Counted from the first letter of the stretch, positions 43,550-54,135 are shown. The stretch: 64,000 nucleotides of DNA from JBDSZL01 sp039925145 (GCA_039925145.1 JBDSZL010000030.1:1-64000), one strand, 5' to 3'. The notes: generated by a model not told the origin, from the sequence alone. Made by a program: numbers and translations.

Positions 43550-45149
43550 GCGGACGATCGGTGGCGTGGCGCAGAGCTTTCAGTAACTGGCGGCAGCAGA
43601 CGCCGATCCAGACCAGCGCGCCCGCGCCGAGCAGAGCGACCGTACGGGCCGACAACGCGCGCAGGTAGAAGAGATAGAGCCACCAGAAATCCAGACTGAA
43701 GGACAGTTGCTGCGAGAAGCCGCGGTCGGTCTCGCTGCTGGCAGGAGCGATCGCCGGTCGTGGCGCCCGCCCTGTCAGATACCGGACATTGGCGGGAACG
43801 GCCGACATCAGCGCTTTTGTGTTCAGGAGCAGGCCCGACGCCTCCCAGCTCCACTTCCGTTCGGTTGGCGTGAATGCGCCTCTGGCTGCAGCCGCTGCCT
43901 GACTGGTCTTGGCGTAATCGACAAGCACTCCCGGCAACTGGACCGTGATGCCGAGCAGGGCGATGGCGACGAAGCTTGCAGTGCGGGCCGGTGCCGCCAG
44001 GTGGGCCAACCATGCGGCCCAGCCGATGGCGAGGTAGGGCAGCGTAATCAATAGATATCTCGACCCGTACGAGCGTCCACCGGTCCAGTTGTCCAACGTG
44101 GCGTAGAAGAGCAGAAAGACCACGGGCAACGACAGCAGCAGGAGAGCCGTCGACCGCTCCCGCCCCAGAAGCCTGGCGAGACCGATCACGCCAGCCAGCA
44201 CGAACGGCGTGTAGAGCAAGATCGACGACGACGGGCTGAAGAGCAGCCCGAGCGTACCGGCAATCAGGGAGCTGCCTACACCTGGTGTTTGATCCCGCAG
44301 CAACCCCGGATCGAACGGGTTGCCGAAGCGCGACGCGTTGAACGTCATCCACGCGGCCACACCCGCCGACAAGGTGAGCGCAAAAACGCTCAACCGCCGC
44401 AGTCTTCCCTCTGGATGGCCTCCCGGCGCATAGAGAAGCCACACCGCGATCGGGAGCGCCGCGAGGATCATCTCGTGCCGCGTGAGCAGGGCGGCACCCA
44501 GCCACAGACCTGCCAGCGCGGCCGCGCGTGCCGAGTCCAGACGCGCGGCGTGCCACGCGTGAGCGACTGCCGCGAGGAGCGTGGCGCAGGCCAGCGGCTG
44601 ATTGAAGCCGAACCGCGCGTACGGCCACAGGATGCTGGCGAACGCGAGCGTGAGTGCTGCCATGAGGGATGCGGCGACTCCGCCCGTCATCTGAAGTGAG
44701 AGTCTGAAGGTCTGCAGCACGATGAGCGCGCAGAGGAGCGTTTGCCCCAGGGCGACGACCGCCTTTGGAATCGTGTCGGACTTGCCGGTCCTGAAGTCCG
44801 TATGGTTCGCCACCGCCCGGCCCGCGAGATAGAAGGGGACGTTATAGAGCGATTGCCCGATGCCAAATGGCGAGTAATAGCGGCCGTCGACGCCCCGCTC
44901 GGCCTCGAGGCCCAGAAGGTTGCCCGACATCGCAACAGAGTGCCGCTCGATGAGGCCCTCGGTGACGTCGTACGTGACGACCGCATCCGTCGTCGTCAGA
45001 CTTCCGCCCGCCGTGAAGAAGTAGGTGCCGAGCGCCAGCAGCAAGAGCCAACGCTCCACGCGCCTGATGTGCCGCTGTCTGCGTGTGTCGATCTCCGATG
45101 GACCCAGGGCACCCGACGGCCACGGCTGCGGGGAAGTCGGCTGGGACAC
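43527..45149 (-). CDS. Polytopic membrane protein, GT-C glycosyltransferase-like
   Basis: 540 residues with about ten membrane segments (for example LLLALGTYFFTAGGSLTT, TLLCALIVLQTFRL, ALLLLSLPVVFLLFY). The first large loop contains acidic residues and GVDGRYYSPFGIGQSLYNVP, reminiscent of PMT/ArnT-type lipid-sugar transferases. Family assignment is by topology and this loop only. No neighbouring polysaccharide genes help. The start MSQPTSPQPWPSG is hydrophilic and cytoplasmic. Confidence 0.6.
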   Translation of the reverse strand: MSQPTSPQPWPSGALGPSEIDTRRQRHIRRVERWLLLLALGTYFFTAGGSLTTTDAVVTYDVTEGLIERHSVAMSGNLLGLEAERGVDGRYYSPFGIGQSLYNVPFYLAGRAVANHTDFRTGKSDTIPKAVVALGQTLLCALIVLQTFRLSLQMTGGVAASLMAALTLAFASILWPYARFGFNQPLACATLLAAVAHAWHAARLDSARAAALAGLWLGAALLTRHEMILAALPIAVWLLYAPGGHPEGRLRRLSVFALTLSAGVAAWMTFNASRFGNPFDPGLLRDQTPGVGSSLIAGTLGLLFSPSSSILLYTPFVLAGVIGLARLLGRERSTALLLLSLPVVFLLFYATLDNWTGGRSYGSRYLLITLPYLAIGWAAWLAHLAAPARTASFVAIALLGITVQLPGVLVDYAKTSQAAAAARGAFTPTERKWSWEASGLLLNTKALMSAVPANVRYLTGRAPRPAIAPASSETDRGFSQQLSFSLDFWWLYLFYLRALSARTVALLGAGALVWIGVCCRQLLKALRHATDRPLTAPLRL

Positions 45150-45249
45150 GGCGCTATGATACGTGTTCGCTCGCGAGCGGCGGATTCGCTCGTTACCACT
45201 GCGCCGGCCCCGACCCGGCCCGTGTGCTGGGCCTGGGCCTGAGCCGATG

Positions 45250-45255
45250 TATGAT
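45250..45255 (+). promoter_or_regulatory. Candidate -10 of tRNA gene
   Basis: TATGAT sits 11 nt before the tRNA 5' end, so transcription would begin about 5 nt upstream of the mature end. The -35 is not convincing. Confidence 0.45.
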
Positions 45256-45266
45256 CCACAGGTTCG

Positions 45267-45343
45267 GCCGGTGTAGCTCAGTTGGTTAGAGCATGCGGCT
45301 CATATCCGCAGGGTCCGGGGTTCAAGTCCCTGCACCGGCACCA
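45267..45343 (+). tRNA. tRNA with CAU anticodon, probably elongator tRNA-Met
   Basis: A full cloverleaf of 77 nt with encoded CCA. Acceptor GCCGGTG/CACCGGC, D-arm GCTC...GAGC, anticodon stem TGCGG/CCGCA with loop CTCATAT (anticodon CAT, 45301-45303), T-loop TTCAAGT. The paired first base and G1-C72 exclude initiator tRNA. Isotype is either Met (elongator) or Ile2, whose C34 becomes lysidine. Arm sequences look more like Met, but tilS, the lysidine synthetase gene, lies only 183 bp downstream. Confidence 0.93.
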
Positions 45344-45526
45344 TCTTCGCGACCAGCGTGCCAGGTGAGAGGTTCGGCCGCTCACGCCAGCTCATCCATG
45401 TGCGTGCAGCAGGCTGGCCTCCGCCTCGCACCGGCGCACCAGGCACCGGCAATCGCCCGATGCCAGCCCTCGTGTCGCTTCTGTTCAGACGCGTGTGAGT
45501 TGTTGAGCGAACCTCTGTTGACTGAG

Positions 45527-46911
45527 ATGACCTCTCTTGCCAGGCGGCTTCGCCGGGCGATCCGGCAGCGTCACTTACTCGACCCGTCCGATCGCGTCGC
45601 CGTCGCTGTCTCGGGTGGCGCCGATTCGATGGCGCTCGTCCGGCTGTTGATGGAGGCGGCTCCAATCTCGGCATGGTCGGTCGCGGGCATTATTCACGTG
45701 CATCACGGGATCCGTGGAGACGAGGCCGATGCGGATGAGCGATTTGTGCAGGTTTTCGCGGATCGGTTCGGTCTGCGGTGCGAGGTCTGTCACGTGGACG
45801 TACCCGCTGCCCGGCGCCTGACGCGTCAGTCTCTCGAAGCGACGGCTCGGCGCCTGCGCTACGAGGCCTTTGCAGCGGCTGCTGGACGATTGGGAGCCAC
45901 TCGGGTCGCGACGGGTCATACGGCCGACGACCAGGCCGAGACTGTTCTTCTCCGGCTCTTGCGCGGCGGGAGCATGCGAGGTCTGAGCGGCGTGCGTGCC
46001 ACGCGGGGGATTTACGTCCGGCCGCTGCTCGGCTTCAGGCGCAGAGACTTGCGGGCTGCCCTGACCGCCTGGGGCCAGACCTACCGGGAGGATTGCACCA
46101 ACACCGACCTCGAGGTGCCGCGTAATCGGCTGCGACACCACCTGATGCCGGTGCTGGAGGGGGACTGGCCCGGCGGAGTTGCGGCGCTGGCGCGCTTCGC
46201 CGACATCGCTCGAGACGATGAGCGTGACTTGTCAGAGACGGCGGTCGTGATCGGACGTCGCGCTATCGTTTCCGAGGCGACCGGTGTCCAATTGATCGTG
46301 GAGCCCCTGGCGGCCGCCAGTCCGGCCGTCGCCAGACGAGTGATTCGAGACGCGATCGAACAGGCCGGTGGTGTTTCGTCGCTGGCCTCAATCGAGGCTG
46401 TGCGGCAATTGGCGAGTGGGTCGGCCGGGAGTGAGGCTCGTGTCCGTGGTCTGGTCGCGCGTCGAACCCGCGCAGGCATTCATCTGGGACCGCCTGCCCC
46501 GGTCGTGCACTCGGGTGCCTTCGAGTACGAGCTTCGGGTGCCGGGGAGCCTCGAGATCGGTGAAACCGGCGCCAGTATGCACTCGTCCTTATTAAAGGGA
46601 GCCGACATCCCGATAAGTCGTCTTGGACCGGACCGTGCTGCCATTCAGGAAGGCGGCGTGGTCGTTCCGCTGAGCGTGCGGAGCCGCCGCCCCGGAGATC
46701 GTTTTCGTCCGTTGGGCGCGCCGGGTAGTCGCAAGCTGCAGGATGTGCTGGTCGATCGCCGAATCCCTCGGGATCTGAGGGATCGGCTGCCGGTCGTGAC
46801 CGACGCTCGTGGCCGTATCGTGTGGGTCGCGGGGGTCGCGATCGCGCACGAATGCCGCGTCACGACCCCTGCGGCGGGCATGATAATCTTGGAATTGAAG
46901 AAGGGCAACCC

Positions 46912-46915
<4 letters not shown>
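45527..46915 (+). CDS. tilS: tRNA(Ile)-lysidine synthetase
   Basis: 462 residues from ATG 45527; the frame is open back into the tRNA but no earlier start suits the family. The PP-loop SGGADSMALVRLL lies near residue 29, with the catalytic-type HVHHGIRGDEADADE and GHTADDQAETVLLRLLRGGS. The C-terminal TilS domains are present (SRRPGDRFRPLGAPGSRKLQ). It converts C34 of tRNA-Ile(CAU) to lysidine, preventing AUG misreading. The gap between tRNA and tilS holds no other feature. The tilS-ftsH order is widely conserved. Confidence 0.93.
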
Positions 46916-48825
<1,910 letters not shown>

Positions 48826-48873
48826 GTTCAGCCCCGCGTGCGCGGCTGACCTCCGACGCGGCTCACGACTGAC

Positions 48874-48907
48874 GAAACCGGGTTTCACACGAAACCCGGT
48901 TTCTTTT
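48874..48907 (+). terminator. Intrinsic terminator of tilS-ftsH
   Basis: Perfect 13-bp stem GAAACCGGGTTTC / GAAACCCGGTTTC, loop ACAC, followed by TTTT (48904-48907). Each arm is itself nearly palindromic. It resembles the two 36-bp elements further on (shared core GAxACCGGGTxTC). Confidence 0.88.
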
Positions 48908-48908
48908 G

Positions 48909-48914
48909 TACGCT
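48909..48914 (+). promoter_or_regulatory. Candidate -10 for leaderless folP
   Basis: TACGCT preceded by TG lies 8 nt before GTG 48923 and directly after the ftsH terminator. No ribosome site is visible. Confidence 0.35.
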
Positions 48915-48922
48915 CTGGTCCG

Positions 48923-49834
48923 GTGACTCTCTCGCCTCGCCCCCGCTTCTCCGTGCCGCTGCCCGACGGCACCACCCTCGAACTCGGCTCTCGCACCCTG
49001 GTGATGGCCATCGTGAACGTCACGCCCGACTCGTTCGCAGATGGAGGGCAGTGTCTCGATGCCGACAGCGCCATTGCGCACGCGTTGAAATGCGTGGCGG
49101 ACGGTGCCGACATTCTGGACATTGGCGGCGAGTCCACTCGTCCTGGCGCGCCTGAGCTGGGCGAGGAGGAAGAGTGGCGGCGGATCGGACCGGTTCTGGA
49201 AGGCTTGCGCGGCCGCGTCGGCGTCCCGATCTCGGTCGATACCTATAAAGCGGCCATCGCCGAGCGTGCCATCGCGCTCGGCGCGACCGTCGTCAACGAC
49301 ATCAGCGGCCTGACCTACGAACCCGCGTTGGCCGGTGTGGTTGCGCGCACGGGCGCCGCGATCGTGCTGATGCACAACCGTGGCAAATCGTCCGACATGT
49401 ACGCGCGGGCCCTCTACGGCGACGTGGCCAGTGAGGTGCGGTCCGAGTTGGCCGCCTGCGACGCGGCGGCTCGTGCGGCCGGCATCCCGGCGGACCGCAT
49501 CCTGCTGGATCCGGGACTCGGGTTCGCCAAGCGCGCCGAGCACACATGGGCCGCCCTCGTGGGTCTCCCCGGCCTCGCCGCGCTCGAGCGACCGATTCTG
49601 ACCGGGCCGTCGCGCAAATCGTTCCTCAAACTCGCGGTTGGCGACCTCCCTCCAGCGGAGCGAATCTGGGGGACCGCCGCAGCCGTCACCGCCAGCATCC
49701 TCTTCGGCGCGCACATCGTCCGCGTCCACGATGTCGCGGAGATGGTCCAGGTGTCCCGCGCCGCCGATCAAGTGCTCGAGGCCGGCGAGAATCAGGAGAC
49801 CGGGTCTTTTAAGAGACCCGGTCTCCTGCCTTAG
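48923..49834 (+). CDS. folP: Dihydropteroate synthase
   Basis: 303 residues from GTG. Family motifs: MAIVNVTPDSFADGG near residue 28, DILDIGGESTRPGA, VVNDISGL, LDPGLGFAKRAEHT and TGPSRKSFL. It joins para-aminobenzoate to dihydropterin pyrophosphate in folate synthesis and is the sulfonamide target. It is somewhat longer than usual: codons 291-302 are exactly the 36-bp hairpin element described separately, read in frame as QETGSFKRPGLL before Pro-stop. The native C-terminus was probably shorter. Confidence 0.94.
   Translation: MTLSPRPRFSVPLPDGTTLELGSRTLVMAIVNVTPDSFADGGQCLDADSAIAHALKCVADGADILDIGGESTRPGAPELGEEEEWRRIGPVLEGLRGRVGVPISVDTYKAAIAERAIALGATVVNDISGLTYEPALAGVVARTGAAIVLMHNRGKSSDMYARALYGDVASEVRSELAACDAAARAAGIPADRILLDPGLGFAKRAEHTWAALVGLPGLAALERPILTGPSRKSFLKLAVGDLPPAERIWGTAAAVTASILFGAHIVRVHDVAEMVQVSRAADQVLEAGENQETGSFKRPGLLP
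49793..49828 (+). repeat. 36-bp hairpin element, copy 1 (inside folP 3' end)
   Basis: Arms of 15 bp (CAGGAGACCGGGTCT / AGACCCGGTCTCCTG) around loop TTTAAG. The sequence is the exact reverse complement of the element at 53435-53470. It occupies exactly twelve in-frame folP codons. It may double as a terminator, although no T-run follows. Confidence 0.9.
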
Positions 49835-49854
49835 CTCCGGCCTTGGCGCTTTGA

Positions 49855-49860
49855 TACCCT
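49855..49860 (+). promoter_or_regulatory. Candidate -10 upstream of cdaA
   Basis: TACCCT lies 10 nt before ATG 49871, giving a leader of only a few bases. It would serve the cdaA-cdaR-glmM-pdxJ operon. Confidence 0.3.
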
Positions 49861-49870
49861 GTCTTTGCCC

Positions 49871-50689
49871 ATGGGACTGCTGACGGCACTATTCAACCGG
49901 CCCCGGGTCTCTGCGTGGGATGTCGTGGACATTCTCACCGTCTCGTATCTGATTTACGAGGCGTTGAAGCTGATTCGGGGTACCCGCGCCATGCAGATGG
50001 TGATCGGGTCAGTGCTCGTCATTCTGCTGCTGTATGTCTCGCAGGCCTTTCCGCTGCGTACCGTTGCCTGGCTCATCCGCAATCTCCTCGCCTATGTGGT
50101 GTTCGCGGCGATTGTCCTGTTCCAGTCCGACATCCGGCGAGCGCTTTCGCACGTCGGCCGGGCGCCGTTTTTTCGGTATCTTGGGCGGTCGGCCAAAACC
50201 GCGGAGACAATCGAGGAGGTCGTGACTGCTGCGGGGATGCTGGCCAAGGCAAGAATTGGCGCGCTGATTGTGTTCGAGCGTGAAATCGGTCTGCGGAACT
50301 ATGTCGAGAGCGGTATACCGGTCGACGGTGCGGTGAGCTACGACCTGCTGACCACTATTTTCCAGCCATCCGCGCCCCTGCACGATGGCGCCGTGATCGT
50401 GTCCGAGGATCGCATCAGCGCGGCTGCGTGCTTTCTGCCGTTGAGTGTCAGTCCGCAGATCGATCGTGACCTGGGCACGAGGCATCGGGCCGCGATTGGG
50501 CTCACCGAAGAGTCGGATGCTATCGCCGTGATCGTGTCCGAGGAGCGTGGCGAAATCTCGCTTGCGCGCCACGGCCGCATCTCGCGCGCTCTCTCGCCCG
50601 ACGATCTCCGAAACCGGCTGCAATCCCTGATTCTGCTGCGACGCGGCCAGTCGGATGGCGCGCAGACCCCGGTCGAGCTGGACGCCTGA
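49871..50689 (+). CDS. cdaA: Diadenylate cyclase CdaA
   Basis: 272 residues from ATG 49871. Three N-terminal membrane helices (within residues ~15-85, including MVIGSVLVILLLYVSQAF and LLAYVVFAAIVLFQ) precede the DAC domain. The active-site motifs are intact: LHDGAVIV near 170 and GTRHRAAIG near 203. It condenses two ATP to cyclic-di-AMP, a second messenger for osmotic and cell-wall balance. The order cdaA-cdaR-glmM with overlapping starts is the classic conserved operon. Confidence 0.95.
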   Translation: MGLLTALFNRPRVSAWDVVDILTVSYLIYEALKLIRGTRAMQMVIGSVLVILLLYVSQAFPLRTVAWLIRNLLAYVVFAAIVLFQSDIRRALSHVGRAPFFRYLGRSAKTAETIEEVVTAAGMLAKARIGALIVFEREIGLRNYVESGIPVDGAVSYDLLTTIFQPSAPLHDGAVIVSEDRISAAACFLPLSVSPQIDRDLGTRHRAAIGLTEESDAIAVIVSEERGEISLARHGRISRALSPDDLRNRLQSLILLRRGQSDGAQTPVELDA

Positions 50690-51345
50690 TGGCCTGGAAG
50701 CCCACGCGGAATATCGGACTCAAGCTGGCTGCCCTGGCGCTCGGAACGCTGCTCTGGCTCACCGTGACCGGTCACCAGATCGAGCGCCGGATTGTCGTGC
50801 CCGTCTCTTACAGCAATGTGCCGCAACCGCTTGGTATGACGGGGGATCAGATCGACACCGTCAGCGTGCACGTGCGGGGTGATGAAACCCAGATCAGCGA
50901 GCTCCGCGAGGGCGATCTTCGCGTCGTCGTCGATCTGTCCGACGCCCATGCCGGCCCGAACGTCATTTCGCTGCGCACCGACGAGGTCGTCGCCAGGCCC
51001 GGGGTCGAGGTGTTGCAGGTCGACCCTGGCACGGTGAACGTCACGCTCGAAAAGTCGGGTCAACTGTCGGTCCCCGTGCAGCCGGCCGTTGACGGCCAGC
51101 CTGCGACGGGGTACTTCGTGCGCGGAATCTCTGTCGTGCCGGGATCCGTGATGGTCGAAGGGCCCGAGAGTCAACTGAAGGAGCCGATCACCGTGACCAC
51201 CGAACGCGTGATGCTCGAGGGACGCACGGCCAACGTTGTCCAGGACGTGGGGATCGGCGTCTCGAACGCGCAGTTGCGCGTGCGGCAGCCACGCACGGTG
51301 CGTGTGACGGTGCATATCGAACGGGGAAGAGCGCAAGACCGATGA
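50689..51345 (+). CDS. cdaR: YbbR-domain regulator of diadenylate cyclase
   Basis: 218 residues; ATG 50689 shares a base with the cdaA stop (TGATG). One N-terminal membrane helix (LKLAALALGTLLWLTVTG) is followed by extracytoplasmic YbbR repeats (about two to three; Firmicute CdaR often has four). It binds and tunes CdaA at the membrane in studied species. The stop overlaps the glmM start. Confidence 0.9.
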   Translation: MAWKPTRNIGLKLAALALGTLLWLTVTGHQIERRIVVPVSYSNVPQPLGMTGDQIDTVSVHVRGDETQISELREGDLRVVVDLSDAHAGPNVISLRTDEVVARPGVEVLQVDPGTVNVTLEKSGQLSVPVQPAVDGQPATGYFVRGISVVPGSVMVEGPESQLKEPITVTTERVMLEGRTANVVQDVGIGVSNAQLRVRQPRTVRVTVHIERGRAQDR

Positions 51346-52682
51346 CGGAGCAGCGATTGTTTGGTACGGACGGCGTTCGGGGAGTCGCGGGCACGTGGCC
51401 GCTCGATCCCGCCACGGTGGCGAGACTGGGGGCCGCCCTCGTGCGCGCCATCCCCCTGGGGCGCCCGCCCCGTATTGTCGTGGGGCGTGACACCCGGGAG
51501 TCCGGCCTCTGGATCGAGCGCGAGCTCGCGCGCGGCGCGGAGAGCGAGGGAGCCCGCGTCACCAGCGCGGGAATTGTGCCCACGCCAGCGATCGCGTATC
51601 TGGCCGGAGCGTTCGACTTCGACTTGGGTGTGGTGCTCTCGGCGTCGCACAACCCGTATGGAGACAACGGGATCAAGATCTTCTCCGGCCGTGGGGAGAA
51701 GTTCGCCGAAACGCAGGAACGTGCCGTGGAGTTGGCCGTCGGCGACGCGTCGTGGCAGGTCGCGGATTCTGCTGCGCCCGTCCTCGATGAGACGACGCGG
51801 ACGGGGGCTTACCTCGATAAGGTCCAGCAATTGCTGCCGCATGCCGGGCGGCTCGCCGGTGCGCGCGTGGCGGTCGACATGGCCAATGGCGCGACGACGA
51901 CGACCGCTGAGACGCTGCTGCGACGTGTCGGTTTAGAGGTCATCGCCACCGGCAACGTGCCGGATGGCCGGAACATCAACTTGGATTGCGGGTCGACGCA
52001 TCCGGCGGGGCTGGCGCGCCTCGTGGTCGAACAGAAATGCCGGCTGGGTATCGCGTTCGATGGCGATGGCGATCGCTGCATCCTGGTCGATGCGGCCGGA
52101 AACGTCGTGGACGGCGATGCGATGCTGCTCCTGCTTGCCCTGGCCTACCAGCGCAAGCAGACGTTGACGGCAAACACCGTTGTGGCGACCGTGATGAGCA
52201 ACATCGGGCTCGAACTGGCGCTCGCCAAGCACGGCATCACACTGCTCCGCGCGCCTGTCGGCGACAAGTACGTGATGGAAGAAATGCTGCGTGGTGGATT
52301 CGTCCTCGGGGGCGAGCAATCCGGACACGTGATCATGACCGAACACCTGCCGACCGGCGACGGGCTTGCGACGGCCCTGGCCGTGCTGCGCGTCATGGAG
52401 GAAACCGGACAGGAGCTTAGCGCGCTGGCGGCCGAGCTGGTCACCTATCCGCAGACGCTGTTGAACGTCCGCGTGCGGGAGCGCGTGCCGGTGAGCTCCA
52501 TCCCATCCGTGCGGACCGCGATCGAAGACGTCGAGTCGGCCCTCGACGGCCAGGGCCGAGTGCTCGTGAGGTACTCGGGCACCGAACCCTTACTCCGAAT
52601 CATGATCGAGGGGCAGGACCTCGGGCAGATTCAAGGCTGGGCCGAGCACATTGCCGGCGCGGTGCGGAGCACCCTCGCGTAG
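51342..52682 (+). CDS. glmM: Phosphoglucosamine mutase
   Basis: 446 residues, ATG overlapping the cdaR stop. N-terminal FGTDGVRGVAG, phosphoserine loop SASHNPYGDNGIK (Ser near residue 101), metal loop DGDGDRC and C-terminal VRYSGTEPLLRIMIEG are all present. It interconverts glucosamine-6-phosphate and -1-phosphate for UDP-GlcNAc and peptidoglycan synthesis. GlmM is known to interact with CdaA and inhibit it in several bacteria. Confidence 0.96.
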   Translation: MTEQRLFGTDGVRGVAGTWPLDPATVARLGAALVRAIPLGRPPRIVVGRDTRESGLWIERELARGAESEGARVTSAGIVPTPAIAYLAGAFDFDLGVVLSASHNPYGDNGIKIFSGRGEKFAETQERAVELAVGDASWQVADSAAPVLDETTRTGAYLDKVQQLLPHAGRLAGARVAVDMANGATTTTAETLLRRVGLEVIATGNVPDGRNINLDCGSTHPAGLARLVVEQKCRLGIAFDGDGDRCILVDAAGNVVDGDAMLLLLALAYQRKQTLTANTVVATVMSNIGLELALAKHGITLLRAPVGDKYVMEEMLRGGFVLGGEQSGHVIMTEHLPTGDGLATALAVLRVMEETGQELSALAAELVTYPQTLLNVRVRERVPVSSIPSVRTAIEDVESALDGQGRVLVRYSGTEPLLRIMIEGQDLGQIQGWAEHIAGAVRSTLA

Positions 52683-52686
52683 CTGC

Positions 52687-53454
52687 ATGATCCAGCTCTC
52701 GGTCAACGTCAACAAGATCGCGACGCTCCGCAACTCGCGCGGCGGCGATCAGCCGAGCGTGCTCCAGGCCGTCGAGGTGTGCCTCCAGGCCGGTGCCCCC
52801 GGCATCACCGTTCACCCCAGGGCCGACGAGCGCCACATCCGGTTGACCGACGTCACCGCCGTCGCCGAGATGCTGCAGGCGCGGCGGGCCGCCGGGATGC
52901 AATCGGCAGAGTTGAACATCGAGGGCGACCCCCGTCCCGATCTGATGGACCTGGTCGCAGCGATCCGGCCCGACCAGTGCACGCTGGTTCCCGTGATGCC
53001 CGGAGAAATCACCAGTCAGGCCGGTTGGCCCGTGAGCGAACCGAGCCAGGCCCTGCGGCAGGCCGTCGCCCGGCTTCGTGGCGCCGGTGTGCGCGTGAGT
53101 CTGTTCGTGGAGCCCGAGCCCGCGGCCGTTCGCTGGGCGGCAAATCTTGGCGCCGACCGGGTCGAGCTCTACACAGAGCCCTTCGCGAGAGCTTTTGCGG
53201 CAGGGGTCCCCGCCGGACAGGCGATTTTCGCCCGCTATGTCGAGTCTGCGACGCTTGCCCATGCGCTGGGCCTGGCCGTCAACGCCGGGCACGACCTCGA
53301 TCTCGACAATCTGCGCCTCTTCAGGACCTTGCCGCACCTGGCCGAGGTCTCAATCGGTCATGCCTTGATCGCGCAGGCGCTGTGGGTCGGGCTCGGCCGC
53401 GCCGTCCGCGACTATCTCGCCGTCCTCGGAGACCCAGGAGACCGGGTCTCTTAA
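52687..53454 (+). CDS. pdxJ: Pyridoxine 5'-phosphate synthase
   Basis: 255 residues from ATG 52687, 4 bp after glmM; an earlier in-frame ATG lies inside glmM. Signature blocks: LSVNVNKIATLRNSRGG, GITVHPRADERHI, ELNIEGDPRP, LVPVMPGEITSQAGW, VELYTEPFA and VNAGHDLDLDNL. It condenses 1-deoxyxylulose-5-phosphate with aminoacetone phosphate derivative to pyridoxine phosphate (DXP-dependent vitamin B6 route). Its last codons and TAA stop lie inside the second 36-bp hairpin element. Confidence 0.96.
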   Translation: MIQLSVNVNKIATLRNSRGGDQPSVLQAVEVCLQAGAPGITVHPRADERHIRLTDVTAVAEMLQARRAAGMQSAELNIEGDPRPDLMDLVAAIRPDQCTLVPVMPGEITSQAGWPVSEPSQALRQAVARLRGAGVRVSLFVEPEPAAVRWAANLGADRVELYTEPFARAFAAGVPAGQAIFARYVESATLAHALGLAVNAGHDLDLDNLRLFRTLPHLAEVSIGHALIAQALWVGLGRAVRDYLAVLGDPGDRVS

Positions 53455-53470
53455 AAGACCCGGTCTCCTG
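53435..53470 (+). repeat. 36-bp hairpin element, copy 2 (pdxJ 3' end, inverted)
   Basis: Same 15-bp arms as copy 1, loop CTTAAA, which is the reverse complement of copy 1's loop. The loop's TAA (53452-53454) is the pdxJ stop. With copy 1 it brackets 3,678 bp containing cdaA, cdaR, glmM and pdxJ. It probably ends that transcript. Confidence 0.9.
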
Positions 53471-53489
53471 GCGCACTTCCGTGGCACGT

Positions 53490-53495
53490 TATGAT
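53490..53495 (+). promoter_or_regulatory. Candidate -10 upstream of the TPR gene
   Basis: TATGAT lies 14 nt before ATG 53510, directly after the second hairpin element. A start near 53502 would leave an 8-nt leader. Confidence 0.4.
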
Positions 53496-53509
53496 GACCA
53501 AAGCACTTC

Positions 53510-54133
53510 ATGAAGCGTGACTCCCTGGCGTTCGCTATCTCCGGCACGTTGTTTGGGTTGATCGTGGGTTGGATCATCGGCAGCCAGCAGGCCGCGCCTC
53601 CGCCAGGCGCCGCGCCTGCGCCGGTGGCCGCCGCCGCGCCTGCCTCGAATGCGCCCTCAGCTCCAGAACAGCCGGCGGCCTTTGACGCGGCGCGCGCTAC
53701 GACCCTCGAACGGCAGGCGGCTGCCGAGCCGGCCAACGTGCAGGCCCGCATCGAGCTCGGCGACGTCTACTTCGACGGCCAGCGCTACGCACAGGCCATC
53801 CCCTGGTACGAGGCGGCGCTGAAGCTGGAACCCCGCAACGTCAACGCCAGCACCGATCTGGCCATCGCCTACTACTACTCCAACCAGGTCGATCGCGCGC
53901 TCGAGCAGTTCGACAAGTCGCTGGCGATTGATCCGAAGCACCTCAAAACCCTCCTCAACCAGGGCATCGTCAAGGCCTGGGGCAAATCCGATCTGACGGG
54001 GGCCGCCGAAGCCTGGCAGAAGCTCGTGGCCATCGCCCCAGACAGCGAAGAAGGACGGCGGGCCAAGCTCGGCCTCGACGGGATCAACGCCGCACACCAG
54101 AACGGCGGCGGATCGGCGGCGGGTGGACAGTAG
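53510..54133 (+). CDS. Membrane-anchored tetratricopeptide repeat protein
   Basis: 207 residues. An N-terminal helix (LAFAISGTLFGLIVGWIIGS) is followed by an Ala/Pro-rich linker to about residue 65. Three TPR units then follow (ANVQARIELGDVYFDGQRYA, NVNASTDLAIAYYYSNQVD, HLKTLLNQGIVKAWGKSDL), ending in a poly-Gly tail. TPRs mediate protein contacts; the partner is unknown. The next gene begins 2 bp after its stop. Confidence 0.8.
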   Translation: MKRDSLAFAISGTLFGLIVGWIIGSQQAAPPPGAAPAPVAAAAPASNAPSAPEQPAAFDAARATTLERQAAAEPANVQARIELGDVYFDGQRYAQAIPWYEAALKLEPRNVNASTDLAIAYYYSNQVDRALEQFDKSLAIDPKHLKTLLNQGIVKAWGKSDLTGAAEAWQKLVAIAPDSEEGRRAKLGLDGINAAHQNGGGSAAGGQ

Positions 54134-54135
54134 CC

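Noticed and set aside
45267..45343. Initiator tRNA-fMet
   Set aside because: The first base pair is G-C; initiator tRNAs have an unpaired C1 and three G-C pairs in the anticodon stem, which are not seen.
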